Source: a virus. Taken from it: a stretch of 64,000 nucleotides of DNA. Positions 48,550 through 55,571 of the stretch are shown here, in pieces (the first letter of the stretch is position 1; each line of letters starts with the position of its first letter). Under the pieces are notes generated by a model that made no database searches, was not told the origin of the DNA, and saw nothing but the letters and a program-made list of their open reading frames with translations. Both the position numbers and the translations under genes were made by a program. The DNA lies in the IMG/VR virus record IMGVR_UViG_3300034062_007329, positions 1 to 64,000 of that record; one strand, given 5' to 3'.

Positions 48550-48778
48550 TCCTGTTTATTGCAATGGTAGTGTAGGAGCAATCAAGGCAACAAGCGAAGG
48601 GGTATATGGTCCCCAAGTAGTATTGCCAGAAACGGAGCGTAGTTATAGGATTGAATGGTTTGACGATAAACCATTTGCAAGTGGCTACATCCGAAAGGTC
48701 TGGTTTAACTTTTATGAAGTTGCTTCCTTCAAAGAGCAATTGCGAGAGGCGTTAAATGAGCAATCATCAAGTAGGTGA
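48530..48778 (+). CDS. V-G-D-L-V array member 8 (GTG start)
   Basis: 82 aa from GTG: NHKVGDPVYCNGSVGAIKA, YRIEWFDDK. Ends EQSSSR by 23-nt overlap. Confidence 0.68.
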   Translation: MNHKVGDPVYCNGSVGAIKATSEGVYGPQVVLPETERSYRIEWFDDKPFASGYIRKVWFNFYEVASFKEQLREALNEQSSSR

Positions 48779-48986
48779 TTTGGTCTACGATCCAGCATAC
48801 CAAGATTTTGGCGTTATCACAAAGATATGGACAGAGGATGAATTAACAAAACTTGGAAAAGAACCTCCATATTACACAATCGAAGTGCGATTCCCAGATA
48901 GCAAGGTTATGCCAGTAGATAGATACAAGCCAAATACGATTGACAAGTTCAAACGGACATTGAAGGATATGTATGATGAATCATAA
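48756..48986 (+). CDS. V-G-D-L-V array member 9
   Basis: 76 aa: MSNHQVGDLVYDPAYQDFGV, ITKIWTEDE, YTIEVRFPD. Stop TAA lies in the next gene's N-H codons. Confidence 0.69.
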   Translation: MSNHQVGDLVYDPAYQDFGVITKIWTEDELTKLGKEPPYYTIEVRFPDSKVMPVDRYKPNTIDKFKRTLKDMYDES

Positions 48987-49191
48987 CGTTGGCGATCTTG
49001 TATTGCATAAGGCTCACACATTGAGGAATACTCTTGGATATATCAAAAAGATTAAAGCATATCGAGAGTACGAAGTCTATTGGTTCAATCCTTACTTGAA
49101 GCATCAAGATGACATATCGTTAGAGTCTGATGCGTCAATAAATTCGCTCAAAAGAAACCTACAGGAATATATGGATGAGCATCACTCATAA
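48973..49191 (+). CDS. V-G-D-L-V array member 10
   Basis: 72 aa: MMNHNVGDLVLHKAHTLRNT, LGYIKKIKA, YEVYWFNPY. Second ATG (48976) equally possible. Confidence 0.68.
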   Translation: MMNHNVGDLVLHKAHTLRNTLGYIKKIKAYREYEVYWFNPYLKHQDDISLESDASINSLKRNLQEYMDEHHS

Positions 49192-49435
49192 GGTAGGCGA
49201 TCTGGTGATGGGCGTCAATGTGGACAACGAAACAATTTTGGGAGTAATAAAAAAGATTTCCATTGCAGACACTAATATTGTTGTTGACAACAACGTGGAA
49301 CGCTATTATGAAGGTGAACCCCATTACCAGATTGAATGGGCGAATGATCTCCACTCTAATGTTTGGTATAAGGAAAGCAATGTTAATGCTTTCAAGATGA
49401 CGTTTGATGAATATATGAGGAGAAAGAAAAAATAA
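49175..49435 (+). CDS. V-G-D-L-V array member 11
   Basis: 86 aa: SITHKVGDLVMGVNVDNETI, LGVIKKISI, YQIEWANDL; basic tail RRKKK. Confidence 0.69.
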   Translation: MSITHKVGDLVMGVNVDNETILGVIKKISIADTNIVVDNNVERYYEGEPHYQIEWANDLHSNVWYKESNVNAFKMTFDEYMRRKKK

Positions 49436-49666
49436 ATGGATGAGTATAAGATAGGCGATCTACTCATGATGCATCGGCTTTCACTAAAGCCAGTAATTGG
49501 AATCGTCAAGGATTGTAAAGTGGGGGATATTAGCAATAGTAAATATTACTTTGTAGAATGGATATCCGAAGATGCGGGGATTACAACAAACGTTTGGTTT
49601 GCAGAATGTGATATACAATACTATAGGCAAGCGTATGTGCAGTATGCAGCGGATAATAGCCTTTAG
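49436..49666 (+). CDS. V-G-D-L-V array member 12
   Basis: 76 aa: MDEYKIGDLLMMHRLSLKP, VIGIVKDCK, YFVEWISED. Last copy; starts directly after the previous stop with no overlap. Confidence 0.69.
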   Translation: MDEYKIGDLLMMHRLSLKPVIGIVKDCKVGDISNSKYYFVEWISEDAGITTNVWFAECDIQYYRQAYVQYAADNSL

Positions 49667-49841
49667 ACACTTAAGGGGGATTAATAGGGGAGTGGGTATG
49701 TTGTATAGTGCGGTATGGAGTATAATAGGATGGACGCTGCCAACCCTGCGGAAAGTGGTATTAGCGCCACTATACCACAATATATAGTGGTGTGTAAAGC
49801 GTATCGCCTAAACCCCCGTAAATACAGGCAAAAAAACGTGC

Positions 49842-49870
49842 TTGACACGGTGCCTGATCCGTGGTAGGAT
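49842..49870 (+). promoter_or_regulatory. Promoter, leaderless class
   Basis: TTGACA, 17 nt ending TGG, TAGGAT; ATG 49877 7 nt after the -10. The 175 nt before it hold a GTGGTA/TATACCAC hairpin (49755-49778) and no gene. Confidence 0.75.
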
Positions 49871-49876
49871 GGTACT

Positions 49877-50215
49877 ATGATGCGAGAGTGCAGCGAATGT
49901 GGTGGTGAGTTTGATCCGCGAAGCAAGGCAAAGCGGATTGCTGGTGGTTTGTCAACCCATTGCCCCGATTGTTCGGAGGAAACGGAGGTACGGTATTTCG
50001 GTACCTCCGCAGGAGAGGGTAAGCAGGCAAGCGTGCAGGTATTGAAGTTTGCTTCCCAGAAGGATAGGGATGCATATCAGCGATATTGGAAGGCATCATC
50101 AGGATTGAATACGGGCAAGCAATGCCAGATGGCATTCCGCGCTAATGAGATTGGCGTGCATTTCGAGACAAGGGCTACATTTACAGGCAATACTAACCAT
50201 AAGGGGAAGGCATAA
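49877..50215 (+). CDS. Zinc-ribbon protein
   Basis: 112 aa. MMRECSECGGEFDPRSKAKR ... THCPDCSEE is a zinc ribbon; the C-terminal part (KDRDAYQRYWKASSG) is helical. Predicted leaderless. TAATG overlap downstream. Confidence 0.68.
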   Translation: MMRECSECGGEFDPRSKAKRIAGGLSTHCPDCSEETEVRYFGTSAGEGKQASVQVLKFASQKDRDAYQRYWKASSGLNTGKQCQMAFRANEIGVHFETRATFTGNTNHKGKA

Positions 50216-50382
50216 TGCAGTATATTATTGAACGTATGGATGCGGGTGGTAGGTGGACTAAGCATAGTTCGGCAAGCTCAGAAAGCGCAGCCAATGTTTC
50301 AGCCCGTAATCTAAAGGAAGTATACCCCAATTGGTCTATCCGAGTGGTGGATAGCGATGGGGATGTATGTAATATTCTGTAA
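50215..50382 (+). CDS. Small hypothetical protein
   Basis: 55 aa: QYIIERMDAGGRWTKHSSAS ... SARNLKEVYPNWSIRVVDSD. Resembles small phage proteins with a Y-x-I-E-R strand, helix, then I-R-V-V. Coupled to the upstream gene. Confidence 0.62.
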   Translation: MQYIIERMDAGGRWTKHSSASSESAANVSARNLKEVYPNWSIRVVDSDGDVCNIL

Positions 50383-50439
50383 TCTATACACTCCCAGGGT
50401 GGGGGGGGTCTGCGGTTTAAGATAAAAAGGGTACATATA

Positions 50440-50520
50440 AATTAACCAGCCGCCTGATAAGGCGGAATAGGGATTATACCCATATAGTAATACCCCAATT
50501 CCCCCCTGCGGGGGCTGGGC
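50440..50520 (+). repeat. CCAGCC...GGCTGG hairpin element
   Basis: CCAGCC and GGCTGG bracket GCCTGATAAGGC and CCCCTGCGGGGG hairpins. One of several such elements after operons; a G tract (50395) precedes it. Confidence 0.45.
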
Positions 50521-50549
50521 TTGACAAGGTTAGGGGGTACTGGTATAGT
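50521..50549 (+). promoter_or_regulatory. Promoter
   Basis: TTGACA, 17 nt ending TGG, TATAGT; GGGGAGGTG before ATG 50574. Confidence 0.75.
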
Positions 50550-50573
50550 ACTACCATAGAGGGGAGGTGTCAT

Positions 50574-50663
50574 ATGCCACATCCACACAAGAATCGACCA
50601 CGCAAAGGTCGGCGTAAGATTGGTTCAAAAAAGCGTCGTAGCCGTAACATGAGAAAGAAGTAA
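50574..50663 (+). CDS. 29-aa very basic peptide
   Basis: MPHPHKNRPRKGRRKIGSKK plus RRSRNMRKK: about half Arg/Lys. Consensus promoter and GGGGAGG site indicate strong expression. Likely nucleic-acid or ribosome binding; no family recognised. Confidence 0.66.
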   Translation: MPHPHKNRPRKGRRKIGSKKRRSRNMRKK

Positions 50664-50690
50664 TAGGGCAAATGGGAGCGAATCTTGTGC

Positions 50691-50719
50691 TTGACACGGG
50701 GTTCGCTCCCTGCTATACT
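50691..50719 (+). promoter_or_regulatory. Promoter, leaderless class
   Basis: TTGACA, 17 nt, TATACT; ATG 50726 7 nt after the -10. Confidence 0.75.
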
Positions 50720-50725
50720 GTTTAT

Positions 50726-50971
50726 ATGGTGCGATGGAGCAGCGAACCATTAGATTGCCGCGTTGGTGATATTGTGGTTGAGAAGGTTAATGGGCAGAAT
50801 CCAACTTATTGGGTTATATCAAAAGTAACAAAGAATGATAACCCAATACGATTTGGGCATACATACAAAGAAGTGTATGATATGTTTAATCTGGAGAATG
50901 ATATGGATACAATAGAAAATGTTATGTTCCGCAATACGGAAGCAGTAACATATGAGATCATCCGTGGGTAA
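50726..50971 (+). CDS. V-G-D-I-V family small protein
   Basis: 81 aa: DCRVGDIVVEKVNGQNPTYW, VISKVTKND. Predicted leaderless; overlaps the next copy by 20 nt. Confidence 0.65.
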   Translation: MVRWSSEPLDCRVGDIVVEKVNGQNPTYWVISKVTKNDNPIRFGHTYKEVYDMFNLENDMDTIENVMFRNTEAVTYEIIRG

Positions 50972-51173
50972 TACATTCCGCGTCGGAGATCTTGTCGAAT
51001 TTCAAAGCAAAGAGTCGCATTCGTTATTCCAGAAAAAAGTGTGGAATAACAAAATCGGCGTCATTTCTGCCATTAGAACAAAAGCCGAAATCGCATATAT
51101 CAAATGGTCCGATTTGGACCTAAATGATGTATGGATTGCGTATGAAGATTTGAAGCTTCTAAACCGAGAGTAA
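50952..51173 (+). CDS. V-G-D-L-V family small protein
   Basis: 73 aa: TFRVGDLVEFQSKESHS, IGVISAIRTK, AYIKWSDLD. Tandem with the previous copy. Confidence 0.65.
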   Translation: MRSSVGNTFRVGDLVEFQSKESHSLFQKKVWNNKIGVISAIRTKAEIAYIKWSDLDLNDVWIAYEDLKLLNRE

Positions 51174-51236
51174 CAATCGGCAAGCGAAACGAAATAGTTC
51201 TACAAATAACATATGATATCTCGGGTAAACAGAACC

Positions 51237-51266
51237 ATGTTATCACAAACCCGCCGCCGCTGTCAA
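51237..51266 (-). promoter_or_regulatory. Minus-strand promoter
   Basis: Minus strand: TTGACA, 18-nt spacer ending TGA, TAACAT. No minus-strand gene downstream. Confidence 0.45.
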
Positions 51267-51315
51267 GCATAAAAAGCGCCCCCTAACCCCCTGTAACTAC
51301 AGGCGAAAATAAAAG

Positions 51316-51344
51316 TTGACGGGGAACCCGTTTTCGGGTAGACT
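51316..51344 (+). promoter_or_regulatory. Promoter with 5' hairpin leader
   Basis: TTGACG, 17 nt ending GGG, TAGACT; leader hairpin GTGG/CCAC region before ATG 51403. Confidence 0.72.
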
Positions 51345-51402
51345 GTACTTGTTCGGTGGTCGTGAAGGCGTGTCGCCCGAAGCCACTGATAGGGTGCAAC
51401 CG

Positions 51403-52059
51403 ATGGCTAATGCTTATTACATGAAGTGGACTAAGGGTAACGAGAAGTTGCAAAAGGACAATGGTGGTGTTTATAACATCGTTGGTTTCGGCATCCCTGC
51501 CGATTATGATATGGGCAATGGGATGAATACGTGTCCTGGGGCGCTTGCTTGCCGTGCGGTTTGCTATGCAAAGCAGGGTCGTTATGCTATGCCCAACGTC
51601 ATGAATGCGCGTATGCACAACCTTGAAATGTCGTTGCAGCCTGATTTCGTGGAAAACGTTGTTCGTGATCTTGACCGTATGCGAAAGGTTAACACGGTTC
51701 GTATTCACGATTCGGGTGATTTCTATTCGCAGGAGTATTATCGCAAGTGGTGCGATATCGCTCGGATGCTTCCCGATATCACGTTTTATGCATACACTAA
51801 GACCGTGAATATGGACCTGTTCGGGAATAAGCCCGATAACCTCCAGATCACGCAATCGCTTGGTGGCAAGCACGACGAGAGCGTGAATATGGATATGCCC
51901 CATTCGCGCATCTTTGCAACCCATGAGGATCGCGTTCGTGCTGGATACGTCGACGGTAACGTGAATGACGTTCCTGCGATTGAGGGTTTGGTGCAAATCG
52001 GGTTGGTGTATCACGGGCAGCGCAAGTTGACGGAATCGCAGAAGCGTTATTTTGCTTAA
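51403..52059 (+). CDS. GP88-family phage protein
   Basis: 218 aa. MNTCPGALACRAVCYAKQGR with four cysteines, then NTVRIHDSGDFYSQEYYRKW and ITFYAYTKTVNM match the Gene product 88 pattern (C-P-x-A ... C-x-x-x-C-Y-A ... H-x-S-G-D-F ... Y-T-K). Function of the family is unknown to me; the cysteine cluster suggests a metal site. No clear Shine-Dalgarno before the ATG. Confidence 0.8.
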   Translation: MANAYYMKWTKGNEKLQKDNGGVYNIVGFGIPADYDMGNGMNTCPGALACRAVCYAKQGRYAMPNVMNARMHNLEMSLQPDFVENVVRDLDRMRKVNTVRIHDSGDFYSQEYYRKWCDIARMLPDITFYAYTKTVNMDLFGNKPDNLQITQSLGGKHDESVNMDMPHSRIFATHEDRVRAGYVDGNVNDVPAIEGLVQIGLVYHGQRKLTESQKRYFA

Positions 52060-52069
52060 GAGGTAAACA

Positions 52070-52249
52070 ATGGCAAGGACAAAGAAAGATCGGAAGGCAA
52101 AGCATATTGACCCCAATAGCATTAAGACCCGTGATTGGTGTATGGTGCTAATCATCCAAGGGGTTACTAAGGCAGGGGTTATTCCTGATAGGCGCAAGGC
52201 ACGGAATAAGTATCGGTGCCGTAATAGTAGGAATGGGGAGTGGGACTAA
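52070..52249 (+). CDS. Small basic protein
   Basis: 59 aa: MARTKKDRKAKHIDPNSIKT ... DRRKARNKYRCRNSRNGEWD. GAGGT 7 nt before ATG. Basic, possibly nucleic-acid binding. Confidence 0.62.
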   Translation: MARTKKDRKAKHIDPNSIKTRDWCMVLIIQGVTKAGVIPDRRKARNKYRCRNSRNGEWD

Positions 52250-52304
52250 CCCGTATTCCAGTAGGGTGGGGGGGTCTCAAATAATGTATTACAGGTAATG
52301 TATA

Positions 52305-52378
52305 TCAGCCGCCCTTTAGGGCAATACCATTAGGATAATACCCCCCTAATAGGTATATGCCCAAATGCGGGCGGCTGA
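52305..52378 (+). repeat. Long hairpin element, CAGCCGCC type
   Basis: Three nested stems: TCAGCCGCCC/GGGCGGCTGA (10 bp), GGGC/GCCC, and ATACC-ATTAGG/CCTAAT-A-GGTAT. No U tract. No gene inside. Confidence 0.65.
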
Positions 52379-52406
52379 CACTCTCGGGATAGAGCAAAGA
52401 AAAAAG

Positions 52407-52435
52407 TTGACGGCATCCCCTGTCCGTGGTAGACT
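52407..52435 (+). promoter_or_regulatory. Promoter with 5' hairpin leader
   Basis: TTGACG preceded by an A-rich tract, 17 nt ending TGG, TAGACT; hairpin GCTGG/CCAGC then GAGAGGT. Confidence 0.78.
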
Positions 52436-52471
52436 GTTCTTAATGCTGGATGGTCCAGCGAGAGGTAAGCG

Positions 52472-52714
52472 ATGACGGATTATAACGGTTGGGCAAACTA
52501 CGAAACGTGGAATGTTGCTCTTTGGATTCAGAACGACGAGGGGCTTTATGCGCTTGCCAAGGAGATTGCCGAATCCAAGTATTCGCGTCCTTATCAGGGA
52601 TTCGTGGATAACATGAAGGATTGCGATATTCATGCAACGCCTGATGGTGTTTCATACCAGGATCGTTTGCTTAATATCAAGGAACTGGATTCTATGATTA
52701 GGGAGCTTGCATAA
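52472..52714 (+). CDS. Conserved NYETW-type protein
   Basis: 80 aa. GWANYETWNVALWIQNDEGL ... YALAKEIAES is a small-protein type (DUF7249-like) frequent in phages and plasmids. Function unknown. Confidence 0.75.
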   Translation: MTDYNGWANYETWNVALWIQNDEGLYALAKEIAESKYSRPYQGFVDNMKDCDIHATPDGVSYQDRLLNIKELDSMIRELA

Positions 52715-52942
52715 ATGATGATTCCAGGAAATAGTGTTTTTCATTGCCATTTGCCAGAACTTGGAAAGGGTGTGATTACTGCAATCCTTATGGACACCCA
52801 ATCAGGAAAACCTATTGCCAAAGTTATGTGGGAATCACCAAAGCATGGTGTTGCCTCGCTTCACACATTCGACCATTTGAAGCGTATCGATGAATGCACG
52901 GATGCCTATACCGCATTTCAGATGGTATTGCCGTTCATATGA
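52715..52942 (+). CDS. Small beta-rich protein
   Basis: 75 aa: MMIPGNSVFHCHLPELGKGV, AKVMWESPKHG. G-x-G-V-I plus V-x-W strands resemble the V-G-D-L-V family. Abuts the previous stop. Confidence 0.58.
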   Translation: MMIPGNSVFHCHLPELGKGVITAILMDTQSGKPIAKVMWESPKHGVASLHTFDHLKRIDECTDAYTAFQMVLPFI

Positions 52943-52982
52943 TGTTTGACGTTTGCCCTATTCCTTATTCTAAGGATAGAGG

Positions 52983-53023
52983 CGGCTGGCGAAGGTAATC
53001 AGTTCAGTTTACCATGCCAGCCC
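52983..53023 (+). repeat. GGCTGGC/GCCAGCC hairpin element
   Basis: GGCTGGC ... GCCAGCC (7 bp) enclosing GGTAA/TTTACC, located after an operon end and overlapping a minus-strand promoter. Confidence 0.55.
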
Positions 53024-53034
53024 CCGCGTGTCAA
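53006..53034 (-). promoter_or_regulatory. Minus-strand promoter
   Basis: Minus strand: TTGACA, 17 nt ending TGG, TAAACT. No minus-strand gene. Confidence 0.6.
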
Positions 53035-53104
53035 GCGAAATCGACACGCCGATCCCCCAGGGCGATGCCCGCTAACCCCTTGAAAAGACTTGCGAAAAAA
53101 GAAG

Positions 53105-53133
53105 TTGCAAGCGGTTGGGGGTTGTGGTAGACT
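53105..53133 (+). promoter_or_regulatory. Promoter for T-arm-like RNA
   Basis: TTGCAA, 17 nt ending TGG, TAGACT; +1 about 53140, followed by structured RNA, no ORF. Confidence 0.7.
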
Positions 53134-53156
53134 GTTCTTCGTTCGGTGGATGGTGT

Positions 53157-53262
53157 CTCGCCCCGAAAGAGTGTAGCGGTAGCGGGCTCGATCCCCGCAC
53201 GCCAACCCTTGCGGGTATGGTGGAGACGGAACGGTTCCGCGCTACACTCTAAGCGGGGAGCA
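53157..53262 (+). ncRNA. Cloverleaf-like RNA with T arm, no anticodon
   Basis: Closing stems CCCCG/CGGGG and AGAGTGTAGC/GCTACACTCT. Inside: T-arm-like GCGGG-CTCGATC-CCCGC, a second arm CGCCAACCC/GGGTATGGTG, and CGGAA/TTCCG. The GCGGTAGC-x-GG-x-TCGAT segment recurs at 42737 with a compensatory A-T to G-C change. Confidence 0.55.
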
Positions 53263-53272
53263 AAGAAAAAAG

Positions 53273-53301
53273 TTGACGGGGCAAGCGAGGCATGATAGAC
53301 T
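53273..53301 (+). promoter_or_regulatory. Promoter
   Basis: TTGACG, 17 nt ending TGA, TAGACT; leader TTGGCG/CGCCAG hairpin, no ORF before the next promoter. Confidence 0.72.
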
Positions 53302-53359
53302 GTCTCTTGTAAGGTTGGCGATGCGGTACTGACGCCAGCGAGGGAACGAAAGAAAAAAG

Positions 53360-53388
53360 TTGACGCCCGATCGTGGGCATGGTAAGAT
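53360..53388 (+). promoter_or_regulatory. Promoter with two-hairpin leader
   Basis: TTGACG, 17 nt ending TGG, TAAGAT; hairpins GAGGC-type/GCCTC and CGCACC/GGTGCG, then GGAAGGTAAG before ATG 53463. Confidence 0.75.
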
Positions 53389-53462
53389 AGGCGGGTAAGG
53401 TTGAGAGAGGCAATATCGCCTCCCAACAACGCACCAAAGGTGCGGGAAGGTAAGCGTAACAC

Positions 53463-53816
53463 ATGGCTACTAACAAGGTTCTCGACGTTGTGAAGTTCGT
53501 TCGTTCGTACATCGCGGAGAACGATCGCGGTTGCCCGAAGGGTGTGCTCCAGCACGTCGGTGGTTTCAAGGCTAAGGATATTGCCCTCGCCCTCGAAACG
53601 GGTCTGCTTGAGAGCGGTCGCGGTTCGGAGGGTGGTCTTTTCCCGAAGGGCGAGCGTCCCGCTCCGAAGGATCGGGTTGCGGTAACGCTCAAGTCGCGCC
53701 TTGTCGATGCCCTTCGCGTGATTGCGACGGGTGGAACGCTGGATCGTGACTTCGCGGCAACGCTGGTTGCGGAGTATGACGCCGAGATTGAGAAGCGTCG
53801 TGACGCTCAGGCGTAA
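53463..53816 (+). CDS. Winged-helix-like protein, paralogue of 56299
   Basis: 117 aa. VLDVVKFVRSYIAENDRGCP, KGVLQHVGGFKAKDIALAL, GLLESGRGSEGGLFPKGERP: helix-helix-Gly-rich wing. The 107-aa protein at 56299 is nearly the same along its length, and its promoter leader is also alike. Probably a DNA-binding regulator or histone-like protein; GC-rich codons. Confidence 0.7.
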   Translation: MATNKVLDVVKFVRSYIAENDRGCPKGVLQHVGGFKAKDIALALETGLLESGRGSEGGLFPKGERPAPKDRVAVTLKSRLVDALRVIATGGTLDRDFAATLVAEYDAEIEKRRDAQA

Positions 53817-53830
53817 GTAAACAATCGGGT

Positions 53831-53856
53831 TGCCCCTCCGATAAAAGGGGCGCAAT
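53831..53856 (+). terminator. Rho-independent terminator-like hairpin
   Basis: GCCCCT/AGGGGC stem, then GCAATGTTT. Confidence 0.6.
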
Positions 53857-54089
53857 GTTTGGGTCCAACCTCTAACGCGAGGAGCGTCGAATCTAATGTC
53901 GGAACCGCTGTAAGAAGCAAAGATCTACATATGAAGGTTCGGGGTGAGCCTATATTAAAACCCCTTGTTTATTCCCGCAGGGAGAAACGATAAATGCGAC
54001 TCTTAGAATAACCGCCGAGCGAGGGGAAGGCGGGAACATAAATACCCCTCTCATATAATGCCAAGTGCGCGGAATCGCTGGGGAAATCC

Positions 54090-54117
54090 CAGCCCCCGCG
54101 CCGAAGGCGCGGCTGGC
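54090..54117 (+). repeat. CCAGCC hairpin element
   Basis: CAGCC-CCC-GCGCC-GAA-GGCGC-GGCTG. On the minus strand it begins at the predicted +1 of the adjacent promoter. Confidence 0.6.
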
Positions 54118-54146
54118 ATTCTACCACGCCCGCAACCCCACGTCAA
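54118..54146 (-). promoter_or_regulatory. Minus-strand promoter
   Basis: Minus strand: TTGACG, 17 nt ending TGG, TAGAAT; transcript would start with the GCCAGCC hairpin. Confidence 0.62.
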
Positions 54147-54218
54147 GAGAAAAAGTGAAGGCACCACCCTCCAGGTCGAGTGCCCCTAACCCCCCGAAAA
54201 CACACACGAAAATAAAAG

Positions 54219-54247
54219 TTGACCGCTGCCCCGACTTGGGGTATACT
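54219..54247 (+). promoter_or_regulatory. Promoter with 5' hairpin leader
   Basis: TTGACC, 17 nt ending GGG, TATACT; hairpin GCTGG/CCAGC then GGAGG. Confidence 0.75.
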
Positions 54248-54284
54248 GTTTTTCAAGCTGGACGGTTCCAGCGGAGGCAAGTCG

Positions 54285-54527
54285 ATGGCAAAGTGTGAAG
54301 GCTGCGAGAAGGATTTCATTGTTTGCGCGCACAATGCTTGCGGTGACGATAAGGGTGGTTTCATTGTTACCCATCGCGATTGCGACGAATGGGGTTGCGG
54401 TCTTTGCATGACCCGTTGCGATGAATCGCCAGACGAAGAGTATTGCATGGAATGCCTTACCAATAGTTCGCATAGCGGTATGGCGGATCACTATACCCGT
54501 CGCATGGAAAATGGTTGGAGCGAGTAG
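54285..54527 (+). CDS. Cys-rich zinc protein
   Basis: 80 aa with about 12 cysteines (CEGCEKDFIVC, CDEWGCGLCMTRC, YCMECL) and His residues: probably two zinc clusters. GGAGG sets the ATG. Confidence 0.68.
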   Translation: MAKCEGCEKDFIVCAHNACGDDKGGFIVTHRDCDEWGCGLCMTRCDESPDEEYCMECLTNSSHSGMADHYTRRMENGWSE

Positions 54528-54553
54528 TTCTAAGGGCAGAGCAAAGAAAAAAC

Positions 54554-54582
54554 TTGACGCCCACGGTCGGGCATGATAGGAT
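54554..54582 (+). promoter_or_regulatory. Promoter, leaderless class
   Basis: TTGACG, 17 nt ending TGA, TAGGAT; ATG 54590 8 nt after the -10. Confidence 0.68.
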
Positions 54583-54589
54583 GGTCTAC

Positions 54590-54811
54590 ATGATGCAGGG
54601 TGAAACGATGATGACGGGCGCTGGCAAGGTTTGCGGCGATTGCAACGAGATTCCGCTTTGGGGCGTTTATCGTTCCGCTGCTGGATATTACGTTGGGACG
54701 TATTGCGGTTGCGGTCCCTATTCCCGCGAGAGCGGTTATTTCCAAACTCAGGAGTCGGCAAAGGTTTTGCTGGATTCCGTGCAGCGTTATTTCAACGCGG
54801 TGGAGGCGTAA
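54590..54811 (+). CDS. Small Cys-containing protein
   Basis: 73 aa: KVCGDCNEIPLWGVYRS ... YCGCGPYS. A start at the internal MMTGAG (after AGGGTGAAACG) is an alternative to the leaderless ATG. One zinc-ribbon-like site. Confidence 0.6.
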   Translation: MMQGETMMTGAGKVCGDCNEIPLWGVYRSAAGYYVGTYCGCGPYSRESGYFQTQESAKVLLDSVQRYFNAVEA

Positions 54812-54815
54812 GTAA

Positions 54816-55052
54816 ATGGTGAAGCAATCGGACAATGCGGCGGTCGAAGCCTTCCTTAAGGCAAAGCGTGCGGTTGACCCTAACTATGGAAAGGTCCGCA
54901 AGGCAAAGGCAAATGGCAAGAGCGTATTCATGCTTGAGCGTCAGATTGAGCAGAATATTATGATGGGTTTTGGTCCCATTCTCAACGTCGATCTTTCAAA
55001 GAAGCAGCGTGCTGCAAAGCGTAGCGTAACCTTTATCACGGAGAAGAAGTAA
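54816..55052 (+). CDS. Hypothetical basic protein
   Basis: 78 aa: VEAFLKAKRAVDPNYGKVRK ... LERQIEQNIMMGFGPILNV. Follows by 4 nt. No family recognised. Confidence 0.58.
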   Translation: MVKQSDNAAVEAFLKAKRAVDPNYGKVRKAKANGKSVFMLERQIEQNIMMGFGPILNVDLSKKQRAAKRSVTFITEKK

Positions 55053-55053
55053 T

Positions 55054-55215
55054 ATGGCAAAGCGAATCGTTGTTCTGGATGATGGAACTTGGGAAACGCT
55101 TGGTGATGCTAAGGTTTACACTATCACCGACGAGGCATATGAGAAACTGCTAAACGGTGACGAACCGAAGCATTTGGAAACGGGCGACGTTCTCGACACG
55201 CAGGAGATTCAGTAA
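55054..55215 (+). CDS. Small hypothetical protein
   Basis: 53 aa: MAKRIVVLDDGTWETLGDAK ... YTITDEAYEKLLNGD, a strand-helix fold common in small phage proteins. GAGAAGAAG precedes it. Confidence 0.6.
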   Translation: MAKRIVVLDDGTWETLGDAKVYTITDEAYEKLLNGDEPKHLETGDVLDTQEIQ

Positions 55216-55216
55216 T

Positions 55217-55471
55217 ATGCGAATGATGAAGGCAACCTGGATGAGCAAGCCCGTGAAGGTTTACGGTTGGGCAATCACCGCTCACGGTTGGGAGTATTAT
55301 TTCCTCGACAATAAGAAGGGCGATATCCGCGAGGCATATGTTTGCGGACATGAGAACGAGCAGGGCGATGTTTCAATGAGCGAACTTAGCCCTTATATCC
55401 GATCCATTACTTTCGATGATGCGGATTTGCAGCGGTTGAATCCCGCTCCTGATTGTGTGTGGGTGGACTAA
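55217..55471 (+). CDS. Small beta-rich protein
   Basis: 84 aa: KVYGWAITAHGWEYYFLDNK, DIREAYVCGHENEQGD. Strand order resembles the V-G-D-L-V family. TAATATG junction with the previous gene. Confidence 0.58.
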   Translation: MRMMKATWMSKPVKVYGWAITAHGWEYYFLDNKKGDIREAYVCGHENEQGDVSMSELSPYIRSITFDDADLQRLNPAPDCVWVD

Positions 55472-55540
55472 CACCCCCAACCTGTAGGGTCTATCTCCAG
55501 AATAGTAGGGGGGGTCGGAACCTGTTGTTTTTACAGCGGA

Positions 55541-55571
55541 TTCCAGCCCCCGCTCCAAAGGAGCGGCTGGC
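55541..55571 (+). repeat. CCAGCC hairpin element
   Basis: CCAGCC-CCC-GCTCC-AAA-GGAGC-GGCTGG, after an operon and adjoining a minus-strand promoter; a G tract lies 40 nt upstream (55508). Confidence 0.6.

Larger units (their letters stand above)
53857..54217 (+). other. Gene-free region
   Basis: About 360 nt without a convincing gene. Contains ATGAAGGTTCGG (53931), also found at 56641, several short inverted repeats, the CAGCC hairpin and a minus-strand promoter listed separately. Confidence 0.55.

Noticed and set aside
46001-49700. CRISPR-like or simple direct repeat array
   Set aside because: The periodicity is about 200 nt and comes from coding paralogues with start-codon motifs, not from short repeats and spacers.
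49572-49787. 71-codon frame after the array
   Set aside because: Overlaps array member 12 in another frame and has no start signal.
53157-53262. Ordinary or permuted tRNA
   Set aside because: No acceptor matching the T arm's 3' side and no anticodon arm.
53031-53855. 274-codon minus-strand frame
   Set aside because: Covers three + promoters, a structured RNA and a + gene; low-complexity translation.
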